Shown piece by piece: positions 24,672 through 33,288 of a stretch of 45,652 bases of DNA (position 1 is the first letter of the stretch; each line of letters opens with the position of its first letter). The stretch is from Clostridiales bacterium (GTDB lineage Bacteria > Bacillota > Clostridia > Christensenellales > Borkfalkiaceae): positions 1-45,652 of the forward strand of contig SVHJ01000007.1 of the NCBI GenBank assembly GCA_015055835.1, written 5' to 3'. The notes beneath the pieces were generated by a model that was not told where the DNA came from, made no database searches, and saw nothing but the letters and a program-made list of their open reading frames with translations. The position numbers were made by a program, and so were the translations under genes.

Positions 24672-26115
24672 TTGTATCTATAAGTTTTTTTGTGTTTTTA
24701 TTAAGTAATAGTTTCATTAGGAAAAATGCTCCAGTGCAAATACCCATGAAAACAAGATAAACAAGTAATTGAGTTAAACTTAAAGTAAAGAAATTTGCAA
24801 TAACAATTTTCATATCAAATAAAGGTCCAACAAAACCAACGATTGCCATAGTTTCTTCTTTATTAAACATAAATAAGTAGTTGCAGTTCCAATAATCATT
24901 GCCAGTTGTTTCTTTTAATCCTGTAAAAATGCCACCAACCAATAAAATGAATAAGAAATAAATAGTAAAACCAATAATAAAATGCTTTACGTCTTTGTTT
25001 TTAAGTGGAGCAAAAATTCTTAAAGTAGCGCATAAAATAGGAATTAAAATAACGTTTGTATGTTCAGCAATATAGTGAATATTCATTATATAAGTAACAC
25101 CATATGGAGTTGTATCACACATTACCATTGCGATAATTGCACCAACTGCATTTATAACTAAAGTAAAATGATATACTTTTTCACTTTTTGTTAAAAGCAT
25201 AATTAAAATAAATAGTGGTGCCATATTGCAAAGTTGGAAAGGCATTCTGTGTGTTGTAATTTCTCCAATACCTGTAAACATTTGATTGTATTGTAAAATT
25301 AGTGAAAAAGTTAATATATAAATGAGAATAAGTTTTGTTTCTTTCGATTTGTTTTTAAAAATATAAGTAAGAATAATGCCTTCTAAAATAATGAAAATTA
25401 TCCAAACGATATGGAAAAATTCACCCATTTTAAAGGTGGTAAAAACGTTTTCAGTCGTTAATGAATAACCCTTAAATAAAAATTGTGGGGCATAGATTGG
25501 AATAACTGAAACAAGTGTTGCAAAAAATACAGCAACTTCTTTTAATATTTCTTTTATTTCCTTATTAAATTCAATAGTTTTAACGTTCTTTAATAAAATA
25601 AATATTGAAAGCATTAGTTGTATATAGTTTTCAATTCCAAAATAAATGCCTCTAAAAATAGGGTTTATAAAGAAAGCTTTTGTTTCAGCACTAAAAAATC
25701 TTAAAGCCATAATGCCTGCACCAGCAGTAGACGTGTATACTTCAATATATTTAAAAAAGATTGATGCGTTAACTATAGAAATTATCAAAGTGAAAAATGA
25801 AACAAATTTGATAAAAGTTTTATTCTTAAAGAAAAGGGCGATAGGAATAGCGATAAATGCAAAATCATTAAACCATCTAATAAGAATAAACCATATGTTT
25901 TCGCCACCAACGTAGTTTGAAAGGTCGTCGAAAGTACGCATTGCTAAAGAATCTGGTAAAAATAAGTTTAAAAAATGTAAAGACATAAATACAATTACCA
26001 GAATTTTAGTAATTTTTTCTAACACTAAGCTATCTTTTTTATAAATTTTTGTAAAGATTAGCGCTAGTGTTGATAATAATGCTAGCCCAAAAAATATCGT
26101 ATAAAAATAAACCAT
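24664..26115 (-). CDS. YwaF/TMEM164-like multi-pass membrane protein
   Basis: A 483-residue protein with about 12 membrane helices. The C-terminal half resembles the YwaF/TMEM164 family (TIGR02206 type): THRMPFQLCNMAP near residues 288-300, where relatives have LPLHLC, and MNIHYIAEH near 345-352 with two His. In the animal homologue TMEM164 the Cys of this motif and a His are proposed catalytic residues of an acyltransferase. Here the His of the LHLC motif is Gln. The N-terminal half (residues 1-200) is an extra membrane region I do not recognise. It is co-transcribed with an acyltransferase-3 protein. GGAG precedes the ATG. Confidence 0.6.
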   Translation of the reverse strand: MVYFYTIFFGLALLSTLALIFTKIYKKDSLVLEKITKILVIVFMSLHFLNLFLPDSLAMRTFDDLSNYVGGENIWFILIRWFNDFAFIAIPIALFFKNKTFIKFVSFFTLIISIVNASIFFKYIEVYTSTAGAGIMALRFFSAETKAFFINPIFRGIYFGIENYIQLMLSIFILLKNVKTIEFNKEIKEILKEVAVFFATLVSVIPIYAPQFLFKGYSLTTENVFTTFKMGEFFHIVWIIFIILEGIILTYIFKNKSKETKLILIYILTFSLILQYNQMFTGIGEITTHRMPFQLCNMAPLFILIMLLTKSEKVYHFTLVINAVGAIIAMVMCDTTPYGVTYIMNIHYIAEHTNVILIPILCATLRIFAPLKNKDVKHFIIGFTIYFLFILLVGGIFTGLKETTGNDYWNCNYLFMFNKEETMAIVGFVGPLFDMKIVIANFFTLSLTQLLVYLVFMGICTGAFFLMKLLLNKNTKKLIDTND

Positions 26116-26155
26116 CTTAATTTCTCCAAAAAAATTCTTTTGTAACGACTAATAT

Positions 26156-26164
26156 ATTTTAGCA
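26156..26164 (-). promoter_or_regulatory. extended -10 promoter of the two-gene membrane operon
   Basis: On the minus strand, TGCTAAAAT is an extended -10 about 40 bases before the ATG. The same sequence occurs upstream of 14218. No good -35 is seen. Confidence 0.5.
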
Positions 26165-26195
26165 TAAAATATATTAAGTGTAAAGGAAAAATAAA

Positions 26196-26221
26196 AAAAA
26201 GCGTGAAAACTCACGCTTTTT
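26196..26221 (-). terminator. terminator after the dehydrogenase gene
   Basis: AAAAAGCGTGA and TCACGCTTTTT form a stem with a short AAAC-type loop. On the minus strand the hairpin is followed by eight T. It separates the dehydrogenase from the membrane operon. Confidence 0.88.
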
Positions 26222-26231
26222 TATTAAATAT

Positions 26232-27248
26232 CTATTCTAATTCAACAACCGTTTCATAAATTTTTTCACCCTTTTCAAAACGTTCGTTTAATTCATTAAA
26301 ATAGGCTGGAACGTCTTCATATTTAAGTGAATTTATTTTCATATAGCTAAAGTTAATAGCGTCGTTCGCTAAAAGGTTTATACTAGACGCCGTATAACCA
26401 TAACCAGAAGAAATAAACATAATATTTAGTTGCTTTTTATTTGCTGTAGCTGTTGAAAAGTTTGTTGATTCAAAACTTGTTCCTGTAAAGGCTATAGGCG
26501 TATTGTATCCAGCAAGTGTAAAAGCTGTTTTTAATGGAAGTCCTGCATCAGTTATATAAATAATACATTCTGCCATTCTTCCACCAGTTATATTATGAAT
26601 TTCTTTATACCATTCATCTTTATTACTGAAAATGTAATAAATACCTGATTTTTTTGCTATTTCAATATTTTCTTCATCTTGTTCTAAAACAATAGGAATT
26701 GCTTGGTAATAAATTAAAATTTGCGCAATAATATTTCCTAAGTTATTTGCACCTAAAATTACTACGTGATCACCTTTTTTAATGTTTAACTTATCAATAA
26801 TTTTTAGTGCTAAAGAAACGTGTTCAATAAAAAGTGCAGAAACATCAGAAACACTATCAGGAAGTTTGAATAGGTGATTAGAGTCTGTTTGAACAAAGTC
26901 TCTTAAAAACCCATGGAAATCTTCGCCGGCAATTTGTAGGTCAGAACATTTTTGAGGGTCGTTATTATTGCAGTTGTAACACTCTTCACAATTTGCGCTT
27001 GGTTCAATATAAACACGCGTTCCTTTTTCAATATCAAAAAGATTAATGCCCGGTTCTGTAATAAAACCAATGCCATAACTTCCAAGAACAACGCCTTTAG
27101 ATTTAATTTCGCCATTATATCTTAAAACGTCTGATAAAGTGATAAGTGCTTTAGTTGTTTTAACTTTAGAATAAGTTGAATTTTCAATTATTTCTTCCGT
27201 AGAAAGTTCAGTTAACTCTCCTGGTTTTGTAATTTGCCAACCTTTCAT
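26232..27248 (-). CDS. medium-chain dehydrogenase-like protein lacking the catalytic zinc site
   Basis: A 338-residue member of the zinc alcohol dehydrogenase (MDR) superfamily. The structural zinc Cys are intact at residues 87, 90, 93 and 101 (CX2CX2CX7C). The Rossmann motif VVILGANNLGNI is near 165-176. The usual catalytic zinc ligands are not seen: the GHE motif is replaced by GSYGIG (residues 56-61) and the Cys normally near residue 38 is absent (ITLSDVL). It may bind NAD(P) without ordinary alcohol dehydrogenase chemistry, or use another mechanism. The ATG at 27248 has GGAG six bases upstream; an upstream extension of 41 hydrophobic codons has no ribosome site and lies before the promoter. 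Confidence 0.8.
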   Translation of the reverse strand: MKGWQITKPGELTELSTEEIIENSTYSKVKTTKALITLSDVLRYNGEIKSKGVVLGSYGIGFITEPGINLFDIEKGTRVYIEPSANCEECYNCNNNDPQKCSDLQIAGEDFHGFLRDFVQTDSNHLFKLPDSVSDVSALFIEHVSLALKIIDKLNIKKGDHVVILGANNLGNIIAQILIYYQAIPIVLEQDEENIEIAKKSGIYYIFSNKDEWYKEIHNITGGRMAECIIYITDAGLPLKTAFTLAGYNTPIAFTGTSFESTNFSTATANKKQLNIMFISSGYGYTASSINLLANDAINFSYMKINSLKYEDVPAYFNELNERFEKGEKIYETVVELE

Positions 27249-27282
27249 ATAATCTCCAACGTAATAAATTTTTATCTTTAGT

Positions 27283-27311
27283 ATTATAAGCCAAAAAGAA
27301 AAAAAATGCAA
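27283..27311 (-). promoter_or_regulatory. SigA promoter of the dehydrogenase gene
   Basis: Read on the minus strand: TTGCAT (27311-27306), 17 bases, TATAAT (27288-27283), then a leader of about 28 bases to the ATG. Confidence 0.75.
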
Positions 27312-27390
27312 CTTAAATAATGTAAATATTTTATCCTTTAGAAAAAAGCAAAAAAAATAATAAAAAATCAAAAATGTTATACGTTTATTC

Positions 27391-27419
27391 TTGACTAATC
27401 TTTGAAAATATACTATAAT
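27391..27419 (+). promoter_or_regulatory. SigA promoter of rpmE with inverted repeat
   Basis: TTGACT (27391-27396), 17 bases, TATAAT (27414-27419). This is the only -35 noted here that begins TTGAC. A seven-base inverted repeat, GACTAAT (27393-27399) and ATTAGTC (27418-27424), spans the promoter and could be an operator. Confidence 0.8.
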
Positions 27420-27451
27420 TAGTCAGGAATTTATTAAAAGAGGTGATTGAT

Positions 27452-27661
27452 ATGAGAAAGGATATTCATCCTAATTACCACGAAGTAACTGTTACATGCG
27501 CATGTGGAGAAACCTTTACTACAGGCACAACAAAGAACGTTGATACTTTAAAAGTTGATATTTGTAGCAAATGTCATCCATTCTTTACTGGTAAACAAAA
27601 GTTAGTTGATACTGGTGGCCGTGTTGATAAGTTTAACAAGAGATATGGTATAAACAAATAG
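27452..27661 (+). CDS. rpmE: 50S ribosomal protein L31 (zinc form)
   Basis: A 69-residue L31 starting [20 protein letters not shown]. It has the zinc-binding Cys set (CAC near residues 15-17 and CSKC near 36-39, before HPFFTGKQK), so it is the Zn-containing C+ form. Strong ribosome site AGAGGTGAT. A GTG at 27443 lies in the ribosome site itself and is not the start. The terminator after it separates it from the DUF1385-PrmC gene, although the order rpmE-prmC-prfA is conserved in Clostridia. Confidence 0.97.
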   Translation: MRKDIHPNYHEVTVTCACGETFTTGTTKNVDTLKVDICSKCHPFFTGKQKLVDTGGRVDKFNKRYGINK

Positions 27662-27677
27662 TTTAATTAAAAAATTC

Positions 27678-27713
27678 GGCTTTAAGGGTTATTATACACT
27701 TAAAGCCCTTTTT
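27678..27713 (+). terminator. terminator after rpmE
   Basis: GGCTTTAA pairs with TTAAAGCC across a 14-base loop, followed by CTTTTT. No separate promoter for the next gene is clear, so it may be leaky. Confidence 0.8.
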
Positions 27714-27727
27714 ATATCAATTTGAAA

Positions 27728-29539
27728 ATGGCAAAAAAAGAAAAAAACAAAGAAAAAAAGACCTCAATCGGTGGACAAGCCGTTATGGAAGGGGTTATGA
27801 TGCGTGGCCGTACGGCAATGGCGACGGCAGTTAGGGATCAAGATGGTATTATTCGTGTTGAATCTACAAGAATAAAACCAGTAAGTAAAAGACCCCTATT
27901 TTTGCGTTTACCTTTAGTTAGAGGATGCGTTTCTTTTGTTGAGTCAATGATAACTGGTACAAAAACTTTAATGCGCTCAGCTGAAGTTTATGGAGAGGGC
28001 GAACCAACAAAGTTTGAAAAATGGCTTGCTGAAAAGTTAAAAATTGATTTAATGGGTATAGTTATAGGACTTTCTCTTATTTTAGGCGCTTTTCTTGCAA
28101 TGTTTTTATTTATTTGGTTGCCAATTTTTTTAACAGGCTTACTTGAAAAGATTATAGGTGGTGGATTTTCGTTCGATAAGATTTCCAGAGCCTTTATTGA
28201 GGGTGGGGTTAAAATACTGGTTTTTATAAGTTATATTGCTTTAGCAAGTTTACTAAAAGATATAAAAAGAACTTTTATGTATCACGGCGCCGAACACAAG
28301 ACTATTACTTGTTATGAAAAGGGGCTTGATTTAACGGTTGAAAACGTTAAAAAATGTTCTAGAATTCATGATAGATGTGGTACTACCTATATGGTATTAT
28401 TATTAATAATAAGCATTTTTATTTTCGTTTTAGTAGAGGCTTTATTTACTATGTTTGACATAAACGTGCTTGGAATTTATAGAAGTTTACTAAAGATTGC
28501 TCTTTTACCATTCGTTGCTGGAATTTCTTATGAAATTTTAAAAGGGCTTTCAAAAACTCAAAGTCCACTTGTAATACCATTTAAAATTCCTGGTATTTTA
28601 ATTCAAAAGTTTTTAACAACTAAAGAACCTGACGATGATATGATTGAAGTTGCAATTACTGCATTTAAAACCGTATATGATATGGATGAAGATGAAAGTA
28701 TTGAAACTAAAAAATTTGTTATTCCAGAAAAAGTAAGTGTTCTAACTGAAAAAGTAAAAGCAAAATTACTTGAAAACGGCATTGATGAAGAGGCTGAAAG
28801 CGAATGGATTGTTTCTATAGTTTTAGGGATAAATAGAAGTGACGTTTATAGTGATACGTTAGTTTCTCCTAAAAATATTGATGCAATTAATAAAATTGTT
28901 GAAGAACGTATTACGGGTAGACCACTTTGGTATTGTATAGGAAATACTGAGTTTTATGGTTATACGATTAACGTTGATGAAAGGGTACTAATTCCTAGAC
29001 CAGAAACGGAAGAGCTTGTTGCTAATGCACTAAAAGTTATTAACAATAATTCTGTGGTTTTAGATTTGTGTACGGGAAGTGGCGCAATTGCTATTGCCGT
29101 TCAAAAAGAAAAGAATTGTAAGGTTATTGCTAGTGATATTTCAGTTGATGCACTTACCTTAGCAAAAGAAAATGCTAAGTTAAATGGCGCTGAAATTGAA
29201 TTTGTTGAAAGTAATTTATTTGAAAATATAACTGATATAAAGTTTGACGTTATACTTTCTAATCCACCATATATTAAAAGTGAAGATATCTCTTCTTTAC
29301 AAAAAGAAGTTAAAGATTTTGAACCTAATCTTGCATTAGACGGTGGGGTTGATGGTTTGGATTTTTATAGAGTTATTGTAGAAAAAGCAAAAGAATACTT
29401 AAATCCTAACGGATATCTTTTCTTGGAATACGGAATAGGTCAAGAAAACGATATTAAAGATATGTTAAGTGACTTTTCAAAAATAGAAATTATTAAAGAT
29501 TTACAAGGAATAAATCGTATTATAAAGGCGGTTAAATAA
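27728..29539 (+). CDS. prmC: DUF1385 (YqhQ)-PrmC fusion: membrane protein plus release-factor methyltransferase
   Basis: A 603-residue fusion. Residues about 12-310 are a complete DUF1385/YqhQ domain: GGQAVMEGVMMRGR, then membrane helices, and the His/Cys block HGAEHKTITCYEKG with IHDRCGTTY. Residues about 330-603 are a complete PrmC (HemK), which methylates the Gln of the GGQ motif in release factors: RVLIPRPETEELV, the SAM site DLCTGSGAIAIAV (about 447) and SNPPYIKSED (about 511). No frameshift is seen at the junction. prfA, encoding its substrate, follows with a one-base overlap. The ATG at 27728 is preferred to a TTG two codons earlier; neither has a good ribosome site. Confidence 0.93.
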   Translation: MAKKEKNKEKKTSIGGQAVMEGVMMRGRTAMATAVRDQDGIIRVESTRIKPVSKRPLFLRLPLVRGCVSFVESMITGTKTLMRSAEVYGEGEPTKFEKWLAEKLKIDLMGIVIGLSLILGAFLAMFLFIWLPIFLTGLLEKIIGGGFSFDKISRAFIEGGVKILVFISYIALASLLKDIKRTFMYHGAEHKTITCYEKGLDLTVENVKKCSRIHDRCGTTYMVLLLIISIFIFVLVEALFTMFDINVLGIYRSLLKIALLPFVAGISYEILKGLSKTQSPLVIPFKIPGILIQKFLTTKEPDDDMIEVAITAFKTVYDMDEDESIETKKFVIPEKVSVLTEKVKAKLLENGIDEEAESEWIVSIVLGINRSDVYSDTLVSPKNIDAINKIVEERITGRPLWYCIGNTEFYGYTINVDERVLIPRPETEELVANALKVINNNSVVLDLCTGSGAIAIAVQKEKNCKVIASDISVDALTLAKENAKLNGAEIEFVESNLFENITDIKFDVILSNPPYIKSEDISSLQKEVKDFEPNLALDGGVDGLDFYRVIVEKAKEYLNPNGYLFLEYGIGQENDIKDMLSDFSKIEIIKDLQGINRIIKAVK

Positions 29540-30615
29540 TGTTTAAAAAATTAGACAATATGCTTGAACGTTTTGATAAATTAACAGAACTAACGGCAGA
29601 TCCTGAAGTTTTAGCAAGAATGGATGAATGGAGAGCGTATTCAAAAGAACTTGCTGATATGCAAGATATCGTTGACAAGTATTTAGAATATAAAAAGGTT
29701 ACTGAAGAACAAGAACAAGCAAAAGAAATGCTTAAAATTGAAACGGATAGAGAAATGGCAAAAATGCTTGAAGAAGAAATTTATGCTTGTAAAGATAAAC
29801 TTGAAGTTATTACTGCCGATTTAAGAGTTCTTCTTATTCCAAAAGACCCTAACGACGATAAGAACGTTATTATGGAAATAAGAGGGGGCGCAGGTGGTGA
29901 TGAAGCCAACCTTTTTGCTTATGAACTTTACCGTATGTACGTTAAGTTTGCTGAAAAAAATCGTTGGAAGGTTGAAGAAATTGAAAATAACTCAACTGAA
30001 CTTGGTGGTATTAAGGAAGTTGTGTTTAATATTTCTGGTAAAGGCGTTTATAGTAAACTTAAGTTTGAAAGTGGCGTTCATAGAGTTCAAAGAGTGCCTG
30101 AAACCGAATCACAAGGTAGAGTTCACACATCAACCGTAACGGTAGCAGTTTTACCTGAAGTTGAAGATATTGAGGTTGAAATTAATGAAAACGACCTTAA
30201 AATTGACCTATTTAGATCAGGTGGTGCAGGTGGACAACACGTTAATAAAACAGAATCTTCTATAAGAATTACTCACTTACCAACAGGTATCGTAGTTGTT
30301 TGTCAAGACGAACGTTCACAAACAAAAAACCGTGAAAAGGCTATGAAAGTTTTAAAGAGTCGTATTTACGACCATTATCAAAGTCAATACCAAAAAGAAT
30401 ATTCTGAAAATAGAAAAAGCCAAGTTGGAACGGGCGACCGTTCTGAAAGAATTAGAACGTATAACTTCCCACAAGGTAGAGTTACCGACCATAGAATTGG
30501 TTGTACGTTATATAGCTTAGATTCGTTTATAATGGGTGATATTGAAGAAATGATTGAAGCTTTAATTATTGCCGATAGAGAAATAAAATTATCAGAAACG
30601 TCTGACTTAGATTAA
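29539..30615 (+). CDS. prfA: peptide chain release factor 1
   Basis: RF1 reads UAA and UAG stop codons. The 358-residue protein has the GGQ loop (SGGAGGQHVNKTES, about residues 226-239), the target of PrmC encoded just upstream. The decoding motif is in HRVQRVPETESQGRVHTS (PxT-type region, about residues 183-198), which distinguishes RF1 from RF2, together with the absence of an internal frameshift. Full family length. Ends nine bases before the aminotransferase ribosome site AAGGAG. Confidence 0.97.
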   Translation: MFKKLDNMLERFDKLTELTADPEVLARMDEWRAYSKELADMQDIVDKYLEYKKVTEEQEQAKEMLKIETDREMAKMLEEEIYACKDKLEVITADLRVLLIPKDPNDDKNVIMEIRGGAGGDEANLFAYELYRMYVKFAEKNRWKVEEIENNSTELGGIKEVVFNISGKGVYSKLKFESGVHRVQRVPETESQGRVHTSTVTVAVLPEVEDIEVEINENDLKIDLFRSGGAGGQHVNKTESSIRITHLPTGIVVVCQDERSQTKNREKAMKVLKSRIYDHYQSQYQKEYSENRKSQVGTGDRSERIRTYNFPQGRVTDHRIGCTLYSLDSFIMGDIEEMIEALIIADREIKLSETSDLD

Positions 30616-30626
30616 GGAGAAAAGAT

Positions 30627-31817
30627 ATGAGTATTACTAAAAGAGTTAAGGAAATTGCTCCATCATTAACGCTTGAAATTACAGCAAAAGCAAAGAAAAT
30701 GAAAGCTGAAGGTATTTCAGTTATAGGTTTTGGAGCTGGTGAACCAGATTTTAATACCCCTGATTATATAATTGATGCTGCAAAAAAAGCTTTAGATATA
30801 GGTTTTACAAAATATACTCCTGCAAGTGGCACGCCTGAATTAAAAAAGGCAATTTGCGATAAGTTTTATAAGGATAACGGCTTAACTTACGCGCCTGAAC
30901 AAATTGTTATTTCAACAGGTGCTAAAAGCTCACTTTTCCATGCTATTGAAGCTATTATTGAAAAGGATGATGAAGTTATTTTACCTGCGCCTTACTGGCT
31001 AACTTACCCAGAACTTATCAAACTTGCTGAAGGTAAGGTTGTATACGTTGATACAAAGAAAGAAAATGATTATAAAATTACTTATGAAGAACTAAATGAA
31101 GTTTATACAGAAAAGACAAAATGTTTAATTCTTAACTCACCAAACAACCCAACTGGCGCTGTTTACAATTTAGATGAATTAAAAGCAATTGCTAAATTTG
31201 CTGAAGAAAAGGGTATTTACGTAATTGCTGATGAAATTTATGAAAAATTAGTTTATGCTGGTGAAAAGCACTATTCTATCGCAAGTTTAAGCGATTATAT
31301 GTATAACCATACTGTTGTAATCAACGGTGTTTCAAAATCTTACTCAATGACTGGTTGGAGAATTGGTTATTTAGCTGCTCCACTTGAAATAGCAAAAGCA
31401 ATTTCAAGCATGCAAAGCCATACTACAAGTAATGCTTGTTCAATTTCTCAATATGCTTCAACCGCTGCTCTTTCTGGTGGAGAAGACTTTATTGAAAATA
31501 TGGTTACTATTTTTGATGAAAGAAGACAACTTATGATGGCTAAGTTGGATCAACTTGATGATATTTCTTACATAACTCCAAAAGGAGCTTTCTATGTATT
31601 AGTTGACGTTTCAACTAATTATGGTAAAGAATATAATGGTGAAATCATCAATGGCTCTCTTGACTTTGCAAGCGCGGCATTAAAGGCTGGTATTGCTCTT
31701 ATCCCAGGCGTTGCGTTTGGTAATGATAATTGTATTAGACTTTCTTACGCTATTTCAAAAGAAGATATCGTAGAAGGTATAGATAGATTAAAGAAATTTA
31801 TAGGTGAATTAAAATGA
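30627..31817 (+). CDS. aspB: pyridoxal phosphate aspartate aminotransferase
   Basis: A 396-residue class I aminotransferase, family I-gamma (AspB/AspC of Bacillus type). It exchanges amino groups between aspartate or related amino acids and 2-oxoglutarate. Seen: GFGAGEPDFNTPDYI near the N-terminus, NSPNNPTGAVY (about 171-181), ADEIYEKLVY, and the PLP lysine in SKSYSMTGWRIGY (about 237). The start has AAGGAG upstream. Its stop overlaps the start of the next gene (Re-citrate-synthase-like) by four bases, tying aspartate/oxaloacetate to citrate and glutamate formation. Confidence 0.93.
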   Translation: MSITKRVKEIAPSLTLEITAKAKKMKAEGISVIGFGAGEPDFNTPDYIIDAAKKALDIGFTKYTPASGTPELKKAICDKFYKDNGLTYAPEQIVISTGAKSSLFHAIEAIIEKDDEVILPAPYWLTYPELIKLAEGKVVYVDTKKENDYKITYEELNEVYTEKTKCLILNSPNNPTGAVYNLDELKAIAKFAEEKGIYVIADEIYEKLVYAGEKHYSIASLSDYMYNHTVVINGVSKSYSMTGWRIGYLAAPLEIAKAISSMQSHTTSNACSISQYASTAALSGGEDFIENMVTIFDERRQLMMAKLDQLDDISYITPKGAFYVLVDVSTNYGKEYNGEIINGSLDFASAALKAGIALIPGVAFGNDNCIRLSYAISKEDIVEGIDRLKKFIGELK

Positions 31818-33205
31818 TAGAATTCAACAAGAAAAAGAACTTGTTAGAAGAAAAGATTTATTCTTACGAACTACAAGACGTTAAAGAACCACAACTTTAT
31901 AGAGATATTTTTGAGTATGAAACAGTTCCAAAGGTAATTTTTAACAATCGTCTTGTTCCAATGGAAACTCCTGAAAACATTTGGATTACTGATACTACTT
32001 TTAGAGATGGTCAACAATCAACATCTCCTTTTACCGTTAAACAAATAGTTGATTTATATAAATTAATGGCTAAACTTGGTGGTAAAAAGGGTTTGGTTAG
32101 ACAATCTGAATTTTTCTTATATTCTGAAAAGGATAGAGAGGCCGCAAGGGCTTGTATGGAATTAGGTTTAGAATTTCCTGAAGTAACAAGCTGGATTAGA
32201 GCTAATAAAAAAGACTTCCAACTAGTTAAGGAAATGGATATTAAGGAAACTGGTATTTTAGTAAGTTGCTCTGATTATCACATCTTCAAAAAGATGAATT
32301 TAACAAGGGGACAAGCGCTTGATAAGTATTTAGGTATTGTTAAAGATGCACTAGAAGCCGGTATTAAACCAAGATGTCACTTTGAAGATATTACAAGAGC
32401 AGACTTTTATGGTTTTGTAATTCCATTTGCTAGTAAGCTTATGGATTTATCAAAAGAAGCCGGTATTCCTATTAAGGTGCGTATTTGCGACACAATGGGC
32501 TTTGGTGTTAACTATCAAGGCGCAGCTCTTCCTAGAAGCGTTCAAGGTATCGTATATGGTCTTCATCACTATGCTGAAGTTCCATCAGAACTTTTAGAAT
32601 GGCACGGTCATAACGACTTCTATAAAGTTGTAACAAACGCAACTACTGCTTGGCTCTACGGTTGTTCTGCTATCAACTGTTCACTTTTAGGTATTGGTGA
32701 AAGAACAGGTAACTGTCCTTTAGAGGCAATGGCTATTGAGTACGCATCAATTCGCGGTACTGACGACGGAATGGATTTTACTGCTATTACTGAAATTGCT
32801 GAATATTTTGAACACGAAATCGGTTATATTATTCCATCAAGAACACCTTTTGTTGGTAGAAGTTTTAACTCTACTAGAGCAGGTATTCACGCAGACGGTA
32901 TGCTTAAAGATGAAGAAATTTATAATATTTTTGATACTAAAAAGATTTTGAATAGACCAATGCACGTTTCAATTAACAACACAAGTGGTTTGGCAGGTAT
33001 AGCATACTGGATAAATGAATATTATAAATTAAGTGGCAATAACGCTATTGATAAATCACACCCTATCGTTGCAAAAATCAAAGAAATGGTTGACAAAGAA
33101 TACGCTGATGGTAGATGTAGCGTAATGGGTGATGATGAACTTGACGCAATGCTACTTATTTGTGACAAAGAACTTAGAAAAAAATTTATAATAATTGGTG
33201 ATTAA
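31814..33205 (+). CDS. (Re)-citrate synthase-like enzyme of the isopropylmalate/homocitrate synthase family
   Basis: A 463-residue member of the DRE-TIM (HMGL-like) acyl-CoA lyase superfamily. The metal and substrate motif DTTFRDGQQS is at about 58-67 and HGHND near 263. It lacks the C-terminal LeuA allosteric domain of 2-isopropylmalate synthase. The long conserved pattern (RQSEFFLYSEKDREA, CSDYHIFKKM, KPRCHFEDITRADFYGF, LLGIGERTGNCPLEA) matches, from memory, the (Re)-citrate synthase of Clostridium kluyveri and relatives, which often carry the wrong label isopropylmalate synthase. No leuB, leuC or leuD is near. Coupled to the aminotransferase gene by a four-base overlap. Specificity is inferred, not proven. 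Confidence 0.75.
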   Translation: MIEFNKKKNLLEEKIYSYELQDVKEPQLYRDIFEYETVPKVIFNNRLVPMETPENIWITDTTFRDGQQSTSPFTVKQIVDLYKLMAKLGGKKGLVRQSEFFLYSEKDREAARACMELGLEFPEVTSWIRANKKDFQLVKEMDIKETGILVSCSDYHIFKKMNLTRGQALDKYLGIVKDALEAGIKPRCHFEDITRADFYGFVIPFASKLMDLSKEAGIPIKVRICDTMGFGVNYQGAALPRSVQGIVYGLHHYAEVPSELLEWHGHNDFYKVVTNATTAWLYGCSAINCSLLGIGERTGNCPLEAMAIEYASIRGTDDGMDFTAITEIAEYFEHEIGYIIPSRTPFVGRSFNSTRAGIHADGMLKDEEIYNIFDTKKILNRPMHVSINNTSGLAGIAYWINEYYKLSGNNAIDKSHPIVAKIKEMVDKEYADGRCSVMGDDELDAMLLICDKELRKKFIIIGD

Positions 33206-33219
33206 TTTTAAAACCCCCC

Positions 33220-33248
33220 TTGTTTTTTTATAAAATATAGTGTAATAT
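33220..33248 (+). promoter_or_regulatory. candidate promoter of the small P-loop gene
   Basis: TTGTTT (33220-33225), 17 bases, TAATAT (33243-33248); moderate match. Confidence 0.4.
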
Positions 33249-33288
33249 AGTTATAACAAGAAAATAAAAGGCGATCGGAGGACATATA

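Noticed and set aside
31814..33205. Plain 2-isopropylmalate synthase (LeuA) label
   Set aside because: No C-terminal regulatory domain, no leucine genes nearby, and motif pattern closer to Re-citrate synthase.
33275..33288. GATCGGAGGAC before the P-loop gene, resembling the Illumina adapter core
   Set aside because: It differs from the adapter after GATCGGA and is a well-placed Shine-Dalgarno inside continuous sequence.
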